Shown piece by piece: positions 53,399 to 62,988 of a stretch of DNA of 64,000 nucleotides; positions within the stretch are counted from its first letter, which is position 1; each line of letters begins with the position of its first letter. The position numbers and the translations under genes were made by a program. Location: contig JAJEAG010000055.1 in the NCBI GenBank assembly GCA_022824265.1, positions 124,001 to 188,000 on the forward strand, in the 5' to 3' direction. The stretch comes from Candidatus Poribacteria bacterium. GTDB lineage: Bacteria; Poribacteria; WGA-4E; WGA-3G. The notes under the pieces are model-generated. The model ran no database searches, was not told the origin of the DNA, and saw nothing but the letters and a program-made list of their open reading frames with translations.

Positions 53399-54892
53399 AT
53401 GGAAGAAACGAATGAACGTGTTGATGGTGGCACACTACCCGATTGGGAGGTAGATGAACTACCTGCTCCACCACAATATCAATTTAGTAAAGCATTCCGA
53501 AGCATATTAGGTCCTGGGATTATTGCGTTAGGTGCATCAATCGGTAGTGGTGAGTGGTTATTAGGACCGGCTATTACTGCTCAATATGGAGGCACTTTAC
53601 TCTGGATTGCTACAATCGCAATTATTCTCCAATCAGTCTTAAACACTGAGTCGATTCGTTACACACTATACACCGGTGAACCGATGTTAAGTGGTTACAT
53701 GCGGTGTAAGCCAGGACCAAGGTTCTGGGCAATTTTCTATTCCAGTGTAGACTTTTTCAGTATTTGGCCCGGATGGGCAATGGCAGCAGCAACTGCACTT
53801 GCTGCTGCGTGGATAGGAAGAATGCCTATAGATGCCGATCAAAATACAGTACGCGTTTTCGCATATATAATCTTTTTTGCGTGCTTAGCAATTATAATGT
53901 TCGGTGGAAAAATATACAATGCCCTTGAAAAAGTATTGCTATTCATGGTCGTATGGATTATAGGATATTTGGTCATCGTAGATTTAGTTCTTGTCTCACC
54001 AAGTGTGTGGTGGACTGTTATTAAAGGATTCTTTAGTTTTGGAGCATTACCACCGGATGTCCAGAGTGGGAATTTTGATTGGTTGTTACTTGGTGCGTTT
54101 GCTGCTTATGCGGGAAGTGGAGGTTTAGGGAACATAACTATTTCGAACTATGTCCGAGATAAAGGATGGGGTATGAGTAGTTTAGTTGGTGCGATCCCGT
54201 CTATCATCGGTGGGCAAAAGATAACACTCTCTCACTTAGGAAAAGTGTTCAGAATCACTCCTGAGAATCTCACAAGGTTCAAGGAATGGTGGAAATATGT
54301 TAGATTTGAACAGTACTATATCTGGGTCGTTGGGTGTTTCATCGGTTTAGCATTACCCGCAATGTTGACACTTGAATATGTGCCTTTAGGACAAGAGATG
54401 GATCAGTGGGCAGCAGCAGGATTTCAGGCTGATGGATTAGCACAAAGGGGTGGAAGAGTAATGTGGTACCTAACCCTTTTATGTGGATTTTGGGTGCTAT
54501 TCTCAACACAACTTGGTGGCGTAGACGGTGTTCCGAGACGTTTTACCGACATCATTTGGACAGGTTTTAGAAGTGCAAGAAAATTGGATCAGCATAATGC
54601 AAAATGGATCTACTATCCGATTGTACTCGTTTATGTGCTATGGGGTGTCGTAGCAATGTATTTTGCGAAACCTTTATTGATGATTATTGTATCAGCAACA
54701 ATTGGTGGCTATCAACTGGTGATGTGTTCAATACATACACTATACGTCAACAGAAGATTCTTACCAAAGGAGATTCAACCACCGATATATAAACAGATAG
54801 GTCTTATACTGTGCGCTTTGTTCTATTCAATCTTTGGGACAATAACGGTTTATAAACAGGTAATTGTGAAGTATATTCTACCCATATTTTGA
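53399..54892 (+). CDS. Divergent Nramp-family transporter
   Basis: The 497-residue protein has 10-12 membrane segments and the Nramp-like start FRSILGPGIIALGASIGSGEWLLGPAITAQYGG. The metal-binding DPGN of canonical Nramp in helix 1 is replaced by a SIGSGEW-type sequence, and no helix-6 MPH motif is seen. It may carry a different substrate (Mg, Al or an organic compound). The start has GGAG 8-10 nt upstream in the end of the Ldh gene, with which it is likely co-expressed. Repeat copy C follows the stop. Confidence 0.82.
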   Translation: MEETNERVDGGTLPDWEVDELPAPPQYQFSKAFRSILGPGIIALGASIGSGEWLLGPAITAQYGGTLLWIATIAIILQSVLNTESIRYTLYTGEPMLSGYMRCKPGPRFWAIFYSSVDFFSIWPGWAMAAATALAAAWIGRMPIDADQNTVRVFAYIIFFACLAIIMFGGKIYNALEKVLLFMVVWIIGYLVIVDLVLVSPSVWWTVIKGFFSFGALPPDVQSGNFDWLLLGAFAAYAGSGGLGNITISNYVRDKGWGMSSLVGAIPSIIGGQKITLSHLGKVFRITPENLTRFKEWWKYVRFEQYYIWVVGCFIGLALPAMLTLEYVPLGQEMDQWAAAGFQADGLAQRGGRVMWYLTLLCGFWVLFSTQLGGVDGVPRRFTDIIWTGFRSARKLDQHNAKWIYYPIVLVYVLWGVVAMYFAKPLLMIIVSATIGGYQLVMCSIHTLYVNRRFLPKEIQPPIYKQIGLILCALFYSIFGTITVYKQVIVKYILPIF

Positions 54893-54917
54893 AAATATAC
54901 TGTGTTCATGCTAAGTT

Positions 54918-54932
54918 CGTAGATCGGAGTGA
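54918..54932. repeat. Short dispersed 15-mer CGTAGATCGGAGTGA
   Basis: The same 15 bases occur at 29300-29314. Both are in gene-poor DNA: this copy stands just before a MITE-like repeat, and the other near the methyltransferase fragment. Confidence 0.5.
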
Positions 54933-54952
54933 GCCGTGCAACACCCAGCATG

Positions 54953-55142
54953 CTGTCTGAACCATGATTTACAGGATTACAAGATTTACAGGATTGGGAG
55001 TTTGTGAGTATATATTCCCTTGTAAAGGATGAAGGACTACCTTTTGCAAGGAACATTGGAATACAAATCTCTGATCCTGAAAATCCCGGGGAATGCCTAA
55101 ATGGCATTCATACCGTTGATTTGAAAATCCTGGTTGAGACAA
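54953..55142. repeat. MITE-like dispersed repeat, copy C (190 bp)
   Basis: Ends CTGTCTGAACCATGATT (54953-54969) and AATCCTGGTTGAGACAA (55126-55142) match the element at 12213-12375. The core (55020-55073) is almost the same as in copy A. Inside is an extra segment with the palindrome GAATGCC-TAAAT-GGCATTC (55091-55109), absent from copy A. It lies between the Nramp and SUMF1 genes and its short frames are not genes. Confidence 0.7.
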
Positions 55143-55207
55143 CAAGCAATTCAGACAGACAAGAATCGCTAAATTGACGCTTATGGAGCGATTAGGAGTG
55201 TTATGTA

Positions 55208-57073
55208 ATGGACAGGTATATATACCGCTTTATTTTACTATTGATGTGGATCACAACGTTTCTATACGGTTGTAATCCATCTCACGATCCACTTGAAGAG
55301 ATGGCACTTATACCCGCGGGCGAGTTTCAGATGGGGACTCAAGATGCAGTTGCAGAAGAACGAGAATTTACAGATAATATTAAACATACCGGTGCTTGGT
55401 TTGATGAACAACCCGCGCACACCGTCCATGTTGATGCATTTTACATGGATATATATCCAGTCACAAATAAACAATATAGGGAATTTCTCCTTGTGAATCC
55501 AGTATGGCAAAAAGAAAACATAGATCCAAAATACCATGATGGGAATTATTTGCAAGACTGGAAAGGGAATAACTATCCGAGGTGGAAAGGCAATCATCCA
55601 GTTACTTCCATATCTTGGTATGCAGCGATGGCTTATGCAACTTGGTCGGGTAAGAGGCTACCCACCGAAGCAGAGTGGGAACGTGCAGCACGTGGTGGTT
55701 TAAAAAATAAGAGTTTCCCTTGGGGAGATACTATTGACAGTAGCAAAGCTAACTACGACAAGAATATTGGTAAAACAACACCTGTTGGAAAATACGCACC
55801 TAATCAATACGGATTATACGATATGGTAGGCAATGTAATGGAAATGGTTCTGGATGAATATGATGCTTTCTATTATTCCATTTCACCGAGTGTAAATCCA
55901 GTTTCAGGAGCAGATACTATTCAAGAAATAGTAGAAACCTACAAGAATATAAAGACACACCGCGGGGTACGGAGTGGTTCTTGGGCGAATTTCGCACCTT
56001 ACGTACGCGTCGCAGATCGCAACTATAGCAACCCTAAAAGCACAGCTACACTCGGAGGATTTCGTTGTGTGAAGGATGTGCCAGATATAGCAAGAAATAA
56101 TCAGGACATAATCAAGTTTGTTTCTGCAAATCCTCCCAACGGGAGTACTATTAAACCGAATGATATAATAACCCTAACCTATAACGGTACACCTGAAAAC
56201 ATTACCATAACCTCAAACACAACACCTCTCTCAAACAGTATAACTACCATTCCGAACAAGAAAACAGTTACCATCTTAGGTATCTTTACACCAGGTGAAC
56301 TTAATCTTCAATTAAATTGGAAACATGGTTCGGATAACTTAACATACAAAGTAGAAACACCTGTTCCTGATAACATGATGTTGATTCCTGCTGGAGAGTT
56401 TGAGATGGGGCACCTTAATGCAAAAGACAGGTTAGATAATAATGTCAATATTGATGCATTTTACATTGACAAGTATGAAGTTACCGTTGGCGAATATAAG
56501 CAGTTTGTTAATGAAACTGGACACCGTTCACCAGATTGGGAGAAAATTTCCCAATTCGCTCCTACCGATAAGCATCCTATGATTTTTGTAAATTGGTTTG
56601 ATGCAATGTTATACGCACGTTGGGTAGGCAAGCGGCTACCTACGGAAGCAGAATGGGAAAAGGCAGCGCGTGGCGGTTTGGTGGAAAAAAAATATCCATG
56701 GGGTGATACAGAACCAGACGGCGCGCAAGTTAATTTTGCTGGAACTACGGATGGCTATGAACACACTGCACCAATCGGTAGTTTCCTACCCAATGGTTAC
56801 GGTCTGTACGATATGGTGGGGAATGTACGTGAATGGTGTCTTGATAGCATCCACCTTGATACCAACTCAAATGGAGTATATAAAAACGAAGATTTTAATA
56901 AGAAAATAATAGATATAACAACAAATTTCTCAAAAATCAGATCAGCCCGCGGGGTACGTGGTGGATCCTGGTCCTCTGAATCTTATCAACTAAGCGGAAG
57001 CTATGGTGCCGATATTCCTGCGACAAACAATGCGTATTTGGGTTTCCGTTGTGTCCGACCAGTCGAACCGTGA
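55208..57073 (+). CDS. Lipoprotein with two SUMF1/formylglycine-generating-like domains
   Basis: This 621-residue protein has a lipoprotein signal (LYGC, cysteine 22) and two copies of the SUMF1 fold (about 30-296 and 391-621). These contain GEFQMGTQ, RLPTEAEWERAARGG, GLYDMVGNVMEM, RGVRSGSW and GFRCV in the first, and equivalent motifs in the second. The paired cysteines that make FGE active are not at the expected positions near SGSWANFAP, so true formylglycine synthesis is unlikely. An EgtB/PvdO-like or binding role is an alternative. AGGAG precedes the ATG. The stop abuts the convergent cobA-hemD stop. Confidence 0.82.
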   Translation: MDRYIYRFILLLMWITTFLYGCNPSHDPLEEMALIPAGEFQMGTQDAVAEEREFTDNIKHTGAWFDEQPAHTVHVDAFYMDIYPVTNKQYREFLLVNPVWQKENIDPKYHDGNYLQDWKGNNYPRWKGNHPVTSISWYAAMAYATWSGKRLPTEAEWERAARGGLKNKSFPWGDTIDSSKANYDKNIGKTTPVGKYAPNQYGLYDMVGNVMEMVLDEYDAFYYSISPSVNPVSGADTIQEIVETYKNIKTHRGVRSGSWANFAPYVRVADRNYSNPKSTATLGGFRCVKDVPDIARNNQDIIKFVSANPPNGSTIKPNDIITLTYNGTPENITITSNTTPLSNSITTIPNKKTVTILGIFTPGELNLQLNWKHGSDNLTYKVETPVPDNMMLIPAGEFEMGHLNAKDRLDNNVNIDAFYIDKYEVTVGEYKQFVNETGHRSPDWEKISQFAPTDKHPMIFVNWFDAMLYARWVGKRLPTEAEWEKAARGGLVEKKYPWGDTEPDGAQVNFAGTTDGYEHTAPIGSFLPNGYGLYDMVGNVREWCLDSIHLDTNSNGVYKNEDFNKKIIDITTNFSKIRSARGVRGGSWSSESYQLSGSYGADIPATNNAYLGFRCVRPVEP

Positions 57074-58588
57074 TTAATCCTGATATGTTGCGATTATTGC
57101 TTCTGTTAGGTTTTCTATTGTAGCATCCTTCGCAACAACATCAACGCGTACCTTGTGTTTCACCGCTGTTGCTTCTGTAGAAGGACCGATCACAGCAACC
57201 TTAACATTTGCCAACAAATCAGTAGCATTATGTTCTGGAAACATCTCAAGAAAGTTAGTTACAGTCGAGGAACTGGTAAAAGTAACGAAATCGATACTAC
57301 CATCTAATAGATCCTCAGCAATATCTTCGCTGCATTCGCTCTCAACTTTGACTGTATCGTAGATTGACACATCATCAACATGTGCACCTCTTTCTCGTAG
57401 AATCTGTGGAAGGTCTGGAGAACCAATTTTTGCTCGTGGAAGTAAGATCTTCTTTTCATCCACATCATCTATTTCTTCAGCAACAACGCTACCGCGAGAT
57501 TGTGAAGGAATAAAATCTGGATGAATACCGACCTTATTTAGTGCCTCAACTGTTTTCGGTCCAACTGCACAGATATTGCAACCACTGAATGCCCGCGTAT
57601 CCATTCCTTTCTCTTGAATATGCTGATAGTATATCTTAACAGCATTTACACTTGTGAAGATAACCCAATCATACTTTTCAGGAGAAGGGATATTGGCACT
57701 ATCAATTTCAAGAGGACATACTTCTATGGTTGGAAATTGGATGACTTCAGCACCATTATTCTCTAATATGTCAACAAATCCGCTTGCCTGTGCACGGGCA
57801 CGTGTTACAAGTATTCGTTTGCCAAAGAGAGGCTTAGTGTCAAACCACCGTAATTGCTGACGAAGTGTATTCACTTCTCCGACAACTATAATCGCTGGGC
57901 TTTTCAGTTGGACCGCTTCTACTTTTTCTACAATATCCGCAAGAGTTCCTTGCACAACAAATTGTTGGAAAGTCGTTCCGACGCGCACCAAACTCACAGG
58001 GGTTTGTGGGTTTCTGCCGTGCGTGATTAGACGTTCCACAATCTGAGAGAGATGTGCAACACCCATATAGACCACAAGAGTATCTACTGCTGTTGCGAGG
58101 GATCCCCAATTGATGTTTGAATCTGGGTGTAGTGCTGCAGAATGACCTGTGACGAATGCCACCGACGATGCATAATCTCGATGTGTAACTGGTATTCCAG
58201 CATAAGCAGAAGCAGCAATGGCTGAAGTGACTCCAGGAACTATTTCAAACGGAATACCCGCATCTGCAAGTGCCATCGCCTCTTCACCACCACGTCCGAA
58301 GATATACGGGTCACCACCTTTTAGACGAACAACAGTTTTTCCATCTTTCGCGTGCTGAACAAGCAAATGGTTGATTTCAGTTTGACGGGTTGCACGAATT
58401 CTGGGGTCAGGTGCTTCGATCTTCTCGGTGTGTGCGGGACAATGTTCCAGTAACGTGTCATTTAGCAACAGATCGTAAATAACTACGTCTGCTTGCTGTA
58501 GACACTCCACCCCCTTTAGTGTAATTAACTTCTTATCACCAGGACCTGCACCTACAATGTAAACGATTCCAGTATGTGTTGTACTCAT
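57074..58588 (-). CDS. cobA-hemD: Fused uroporphyrinogen-III C-methyltransferase and uroporphyrinogen-III synthase
   Basis: The 504-residue protein is a two-enzyme fusion. Residues about 1-245 are the SAM-dependent methyltransferase CobA (GIVYIVGAGPGDKKLITLKG, VRLKGGDPYIFGRGGEE, GVTSAIAASAYAGIPVTHRDY, VVVYMGV). Residues about 255-504 are the HemD uroporphyrinogen-III synthase (VTRARAQASGFVDILENNGA, DWVIFTSVNAVKIYYQH). Together they close hydroxymethylbilane into uroporphyrinogen III and methylate it to precorrin-2. The gene lies 18 nt after hemC and ends the operon. Confidence 0.93.
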   Translation of the reverse strand: MSTTHTGIVYIVGAGPGDKKLITLKGVECLQQADVVIYDLLLNDTLLEHCPAHTEKIEAPDPRIRATRQTEINHLLVQHAKDGKTVVRLKGGDPYIFGRGGEEAMALADAGIPFEIVPGVTSAIAASAYAGIPVTHRDYASSVAFVTGHSAALHPDSNINWGSLATAVDTLVVYMGVAHLSQIVERLITHGRNPQTPVSLVRVGTTFQQFVVQGTLADIVEKVEAVQLKSPAIIVVGEVNTLRQQLRWFDTKPLFGKRILVTRARAQASGFVDILENNGAEVIQFPTIEVCPLEIDSANIPSPEKYDWVIFTSVNAVKIYYQHIQEKGMDTRAFSGCNICAVGPKTVEALNKVGIHPDFIPSQSRGSVVAEEIDDVDEKKILLPRAKIGSPDLPQILRERGAHVDDVSIYDTVKVESECSEDIAEDLLDGSIDFVTFTSSSTVTNFLEMFPEHNATDLLANVKVAVIGPSTEATAVKHKVRVDVVAKDATIENLTEAIIATYQD

Positions 58589-58606
58589 AGATTCCTATAC
58601 AATAAC

Positions 58607-59524
58607 TTACTGTGTTTTCAAGAGTTCATTTGCGCCACTGTTACTGAGTTTATCGGCGACATTTCTTCCTAAGTGATCGGGTTTATCAATGTTTCCTACA
58701 GCCTTTTCCACAATCCGCAACTTCCCTTCAGGATGACACACAGTTCCGATGAGTGAAAGTTTCCCATCTTTAATGTGTTTGGCATAAGCACCAATAGGTA
58801 GTTGACACCCGCCGCCAAGGCACTCTAATAATGTTCTTTCAGCAGTTATTTCCGCTGCTGTCGTTTCATCATTCAGTGGAGCAAGCAGCTTTTCAACGAC
58901 ACTGTCACTATCCCGTGCTTCAATTGCCAAAGCACCCTGACCTACAGCTGGCACCATTTGGTCTGTATCAAAGTATTGTGTGATACAGTCCTCTTTCTGT
59001 AAACGTATGATCCCTGCAGCAGCAAGGATTATACCATCAAGGTCTGTTTCATGCAGTTTCCGTAACCGCGTATCAACATTACCACGAACATCAACGACTT
59101 GTAAATCTGGACGAATGTGGAGGAGTTGTGCTTTTCGTCTTGGACTTGTTGTGCCTATTATTGCGTCACTCCGTAAATCTTCTAAGGATGATCCAGTAGA
59201 TGTAATCAACACATCACGCGGATCCTCTCTCGGTGGGATAGCAGCGATGCAAAGTCCTTCTGGTAATTCGGTCGGTAGGTCTTTTAGGCTATGGACAGCG
59301 AGATCTATCTCTCCATTATAAAGTGCAACCTCTATCTCTTTGGTAAAAACACCCTTACCGAGTCCCACCAATGAACGGTCCAGGATAGCATCTCCAGTGG
59401 TCTTGATGATCTTTAGGTTAACTTCAACGTCAGGGGAATGGTGTGCTAATTGTTGCTTAACAAATTGTGCTTGCCAGAGGGCGAGTTGGCTGCCACGCGT
59501 GCCGATTGTTATTGAGCGGTTCAT
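58607..59524 (-). CDS. hemC: Porphobilinogen deaminase (hydroxymethylbilane synthase)
   Basis: The 305-residue enzyme joins four porphobilinogens to make hydroxymethylbilane. The dipyrromethane-carrying cysteine is C240 in LGGGCQLPIGAY. Other landmarks are TIGTRGSQLALWQAQFVK, AVHSLKDLPTELPEG and NVDTRLRKL. It starts at the ATGA overlap with the end of hemA, so translation is coupled, and cobA-hemD follows after 18 nt. Confidence 0.95.
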   Translation of the reverse strand: MNRSITIGTRGSQLALWQAQFVKQQLAHHSPDVEVNLKIIKTTGDAILDRSLVGLGKGVFTKEIEVALYNGEIDLAVHSLKDLPTELPEGLCIAAIPPREDPRDVLITSTGSSLEDLRSDAIIGTTSPRRKAQLLHIRPDLQVVDVRGNVDTRLRKLHETDLDGIILAAAGIIRLQKEDCITQYFDTDQMVPAVGQGALAIEARDSDSVVEKLLAPLNDETTAAEITAERTLLECLGGGCQLPIGAYAKHIKDGKLSLIGTVCHPEGKLRIVEKAVGNIDKPDHLGRNVADKLSNSGANELLKTQ

Positions 59525-60822
59525 TCCCGTTCCTTTTCATCAATTTCATTCAAAGCGAACAGTTCTTGAATTGCATGAATATACTGCACGTGGTCTGTAT
59601 TTCCATCGTTGACTGAGTGACGTAAATTGGTAACGGGATGGTGGAGGAGTTTTTTTACAATAGCTTGTGTCATAGATGCAACCGCTTCTTCCTGTGTATT
59701 TGTCAACCCGGTCTTATCAATACACGCCTGCAGCTCCGTTTCGGCGACTTCCTTAAACTGTTGATGAAGTGCTTTTATCGTTGGATTGACTTCAAGGATT
59801 TGTATCTGATCGTGAAACCGTCTCGCTTCCTCAGTCACGATTTGTTCTGCGCGAGTCGCCTCTTGTTGTCGTTCTTTGAGATTAGAGGCTACAACTGCTT
59901 CTAAATCATCAATATTATATAGAAAGGCATGGTTAATTTTGCTGACATCAGGTTCTATATCACGTGGCACAGCAATGTCAATGAGAAACATATACCTGTG
60001 CTTCCGTTTTCTCATGATTTCAGCGAGAGGTTGCCGTTCAATGAGATAGTGTGGTGCATCGGTGGAACTGATGACAATATCTGCATCAATAAGAAAATTT
60101 AGATCATCTTCGTAAGCGACAGGAATACCTTTAAACTTTTCTGCAATTTTGACTGCTCGTTCATAAGTGCGATTAGCAACGATCACCTTTGAAACACCAT
60201 TTGCCACGAGATGTTTTGCTGTCAGTTCACTCATTTCACCTGCACCAATTATTGCAACGGTTTTGTCTTCTAATGCATTGAAGATTTTTTTGGCAAGTTC
60301 AACTGCCGCATAACTGATTGAGACAGCACCAGTAGCAATGGTGGTTTCCGATCGGATACGTTTGCCAACACTGAATGCTTTTGGAAAAAGACGATTAAGT
60401 ATTGTACCAGCCCCACCAGCAGAACGTGATATGTCAAACGCTTCTTTAACTTGACTTAATATCTGAGACTCACCTACAACCATTGAATCAAGGCTTGATG
60501 TTACTCTGAAAAGATGTTGAATAGTACCAAGGTTGTGATGGCGATAACTCCATTTTTTGAGCGTTTCAACACCAATATGGTGAAAATGTGCTAAAAAGTC
60601 AATTAGTGTTTTTATTGGTGATTCTACTGTTTGGTGTGGATTTGCTACCGCATATACCTCAACGCGATTACATGTAGAGATAATGACTGCTTCGTGGACA
60701 TTATGTGACTCACGAAGGTGATGGAGGGATTCTATGAGTTGTTCATCAGAAAAAGCTAATTTTTCTCTGAACTCAACGGGGGCAACATGATGACTTGTTC
60801 CGATAGATACAATCTGGTTCAT
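59521..60822 (-). CDS. hemA: Glutamyl-tRNA reductase
   Basis: The 433-residue enzyme reduces Glu-tRNA to glutamate-1-semialdehyde, the first step of C5 tetrapyrrole synthesis. The catalytic cysteine is C51 in ISTCNRVEVYA. Other landmarks are SLDSMVVGESQILSQVK, TVAIIGAGEMSELTAKHLV and VISSTDAPH. It is followed directly by hemC with a 4-bp overlap. No hemL (glutamate semialdehyde aminotransferase) or hemB lies in the window. Confidence 0.95.
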   Translation of the reverse strand: MNQIVSIGTSHHVAPVEFREKLAFSDEQLIESLHHLRESHNVHEAVIISTCNRVEVYAVANPHQTVESPIKTLIDFLAHFHHIGVETLKKWSYRHHNLGTIQHLFRVTSSLDSMVVGESQILSQVKEAFDISRSAGGAGTILNRLFPKAFSVGKRIRSETTIATGAVSISYAAVELAKKIFNALEDKTVAIIGAGEMSELTAKHLVANGVSKVIVANRTYERAVKIAEKFKGIPVAYEDDLNFLIDADIVISSTDAPHYLIERQPLAEIMRKRKHRYMFLIDIAVPRDIEPDVSKINHAFLYNIDDLEAVVASNLKERQQEATRAEQIVTEEARRFHDQIQILEVNPTIKALHQQFKEVAETELQACIDKTGLTNTQEEAVASMTQAIVKKLLHHPVTNLRHSVNDGNTDHVQYIHAIQELFALNEIDEKERE

Positions 60823-60934
60823 GGTAAATACTCTACGGAATCATAATACTTTGAACAACCGTAAGTTTAAAAATTATATCACAGTTCAGTGTGAATGTCA
60901 AATATAGCAGTTATCATAGTCAAGTTTATACTGC

Positions 60935-61774
60935 CTATCGGAATGTATGCGCGCTATCTAAAAACAGGTTTACACCAATATATGTAAAGAGTACTGCAAT
61001 AAAACCTACAATCTCAGAATATGCTGCTTTTCTGCCACGCCAACCCCACAGTTGACGGATACCAATCTGCACAACATAGATAACCCACGTCACCACAGTT
61101 AAGAATACTTTTGCGTCCAACCATCTCCATGCTATTTCTTGGATGTACTGTGTCCACAATGCCCCTACAATCACACCAATTGTCAGTAAAATAACACCGA
61201 GGATTGTACATCTATATCCCAATTCATCTGAAGCACCAAGTGCCGGTAAAAGATTATGAAAGAGGGTGTGTGCTTTCTGTCGAATCTTCTTTTCAGCCAT
61301 CAGATAAAGCACGCCAAATCCAAACGCGGTAATAAACGCAGCATAAGCAAGAAGAATGAGTGTGACATGAGGCACTAACCAATAAGTCTTCAAATTTTCA
61401 GGTAATGTTGCTTCATTCCCAGAAAAACTATACGAAATCAGAATAGCAACGAAAGCTACTGGTATAACGAAACTACCTATAGCACGTAATTGCGTCAAAC
61501 GCACAACAATTATGTAGATTAATGTATTTGCCCACGCAAAAAAAGCAGTTGAGTCTGTCCAGTGCGTCATCGGGAAGTGTCCCTGTCGCGACCACCAAAG
61601 TATAATAAATAGTGATAGCAGGGCAAAACCAACACATGTTCCCCAAAATGCAATTAGAGCAATACGTGGACGTAGTGTTTGTGTCTCACTTCGTTCACCT
61701 ATCGTGAGATAGAGTGCCTGGAAAATACTGGCTGCTAAATAAACTAAGACTGTTACAAGAAATAGAAAATGCAT
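60935..61774 (-). CDS. ccsA: CcsA/HemX-type cytochrome c assembly protein
   Basis: The 279-residue protein has about eight membrane segments and conserved CcsA/HemX residues, including VPHVTLILLAYAAF with a haem-ligand His and ALWTQYIQEIAWRWLDAKVF. In the Ccs pathway it moves haem across the membrane for attachment to apocytochromes; HemX forms instead influence HemA levels. The gene lies between the siroheme synthase-like gene and hemA, which suits either role. The 112-nt gap to hemA is larger than elsewhere in this operon. Confidence 0.85.
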   Translation of the reverse strand: MHFLFLVTVLVYLAASIFQALYLTIGERSETQTLRPRIALIAFWGTCVGFALLSLFIILWWSRQGHFPMTHWTDSTAFFAWANTLIYIIVVRLTQLRAIGSFVIPVAFVAILISYSFSGNEATLPENLKTYWLVPHVTLILLAYAAFITAFGFGVLYLMAEKKIRQKAHTLFHNLLPALGASDELGYRCTILGVILLTIGVIVGALWTQYIQEIAWRWLDAKVFLTVVTWVIYVVQIGIRQLWGWRGRKAAYSEIVGFIAVLFTYIGVNLFLDSAHTFR

Positions 61775-61792
61775 TATTTTGCTGGAGTTATA

Positions 61793-62947
61793 CTATAACA
61801 AAGCACGTTGTTCGTCTAATAGATTGGAAATAAAGTTATTTGCTTGTTCAAATTTGCCGTGTCGCACCCAATTAAAAAGGCATTCAGCAGTACAATTTTG
61901 GTCTGTGAGACTTAGGCAACATGTCTTAGGAGTGTCTGCGACGTGTCCAATGATCATTTCAAAAAATTCAGCACGTAACTTTGAAGTCGGGAATGCTTCA
62001 AGAACTTCTGACCGTCGTGTTCCGAGTAGATTGATATATGCTCCAAAACCGTTATTTTCAAACTGATGTTTTAGCCTCTCATATAGATCTCTTGTTTGAA
62101 ATTCTTGATTCCCGTTTCTTGCTGACAAACTTATTATCAAGTTATTATCAATAATGAGATTTGGTGTGAAATACGATCCTGTACTTGGGTCGTCAAGCAA
62201 TTCATAGACGAATGGATTACCGTTCTCTAAGTATTCATCTATATAAGTTTTCTCTGTAGAGATGACAAGAAAGGCGTTTTCAAGTTCTTGAGATTTCACC
62301 TCATCAGGATGTAGGCATTTAACCTCGGCACCACATTGATGAAGCAATCCTATACGCCGTTGGACTTCAGGTGTTTTATGGTCACACAGGACAACGCACT
62401 TTCGATTATCCAACAGTAGATAAATCGGATAGGGCAGTCCAAGATTTTTAACAGGTACCGGTTTCCCATTTTCATAGCCGAGGGTATACAAAGACGATGC
62501 GTCCAACATCTCTTCAAAATGTTCTCTGATACGACGACTTGTCGCTGGACTTTTACCACTCGTAGAAATACTCAACATTACTTCGCCATCCGTTACAACA
62601 GAAGCAGCTGCGAAGGTGCATTGTGGTATCACATCAACGACATTGACTAATGGAATATTGTTTTTTTCATGTGCTTCTGTAAAGACTGCCGAGTTGGTTG
62701 TAGTAGAATCGGTTGCGGCACAAACAAGAAAATACCCATTTGTATCTCCATGTTTTAGGTCTCTATTGTGCAAGCGAATTGAGCCATTATCTGCAAGAAA
62801 CGTTAGCAATTCTGTTGCGCCAGGACTAACCACTGTCACATCCCCCCCACTTATGAGCATAGAGACAACTTTTCGCTCAGCAACATTTCCACCTCCGACA
62901 ACAAGGCATTTTCGGTTCTGAAGGTTTATATATGCGGGGTAAAACAT
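61793..62947 (-). CDS. Siroheme synthase-type (CysG-N/Met8) protein with a duplicated, degenerate second domain
   Basis: Residues about 1-150 are a precorrin-2 dehydrogenase/ferrochelatase domain (YPAYINLQNRKCLVVGGGNVA, VNVVDVIPQCTF with the conserved Asp, and ISTSGKSPA). Residues about 170-320 form a second copy (PYPIYLLLDNRKCVVL...). That copy lacks the GxGxxA binding sequence (VVLCDHKTPEVQ) and most active residues, indicating an internal duplication followed by decay. A short C-terminal tail contains LLGTRRSEVLEAFP. The first domain should make siroheme from precorrin-2. It follows the prenyl synthase by 41 nt. Confidence 0.87.
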   Translation of the reverse strand: MFYPAYINLQNRKCLVVGGGNVAERKVVSMLISGGDVTVVSPGATELLTFLADNGSIRLHNRDLKHGDTNGYFLVCAATDSTTTNSAVFTEAHEKNNIPLVNVVDVIPQCTFAAASVVTDGEVMLSISTSGKSPATSRRIREHFEEMLDASSLYTLGYENGKPVPVKNLGLPYPIYLLLDNRKCVVLCDHKTPEVQRRIGLLHQCGAEVKCLHPDEVKSQELENAFLVISTEKTYIDEYLENGNPFVYELLDDPSTGSYFTPNLIIDNNLIISLSARNGNQEFQTRDLYERLKHQFENNGFGAYINLLGTRRSEVLEAFPTSKLRAEFFEMIIGHVADTPKTCCLSLTDQNCTAECLFNWVRHGKFEQANNFISNLLDEQRALL

Positions 62948-62988
62948 TTTAGTTATGAAAAGTTAGTAAATGAGAGTTTGGGTATTAT

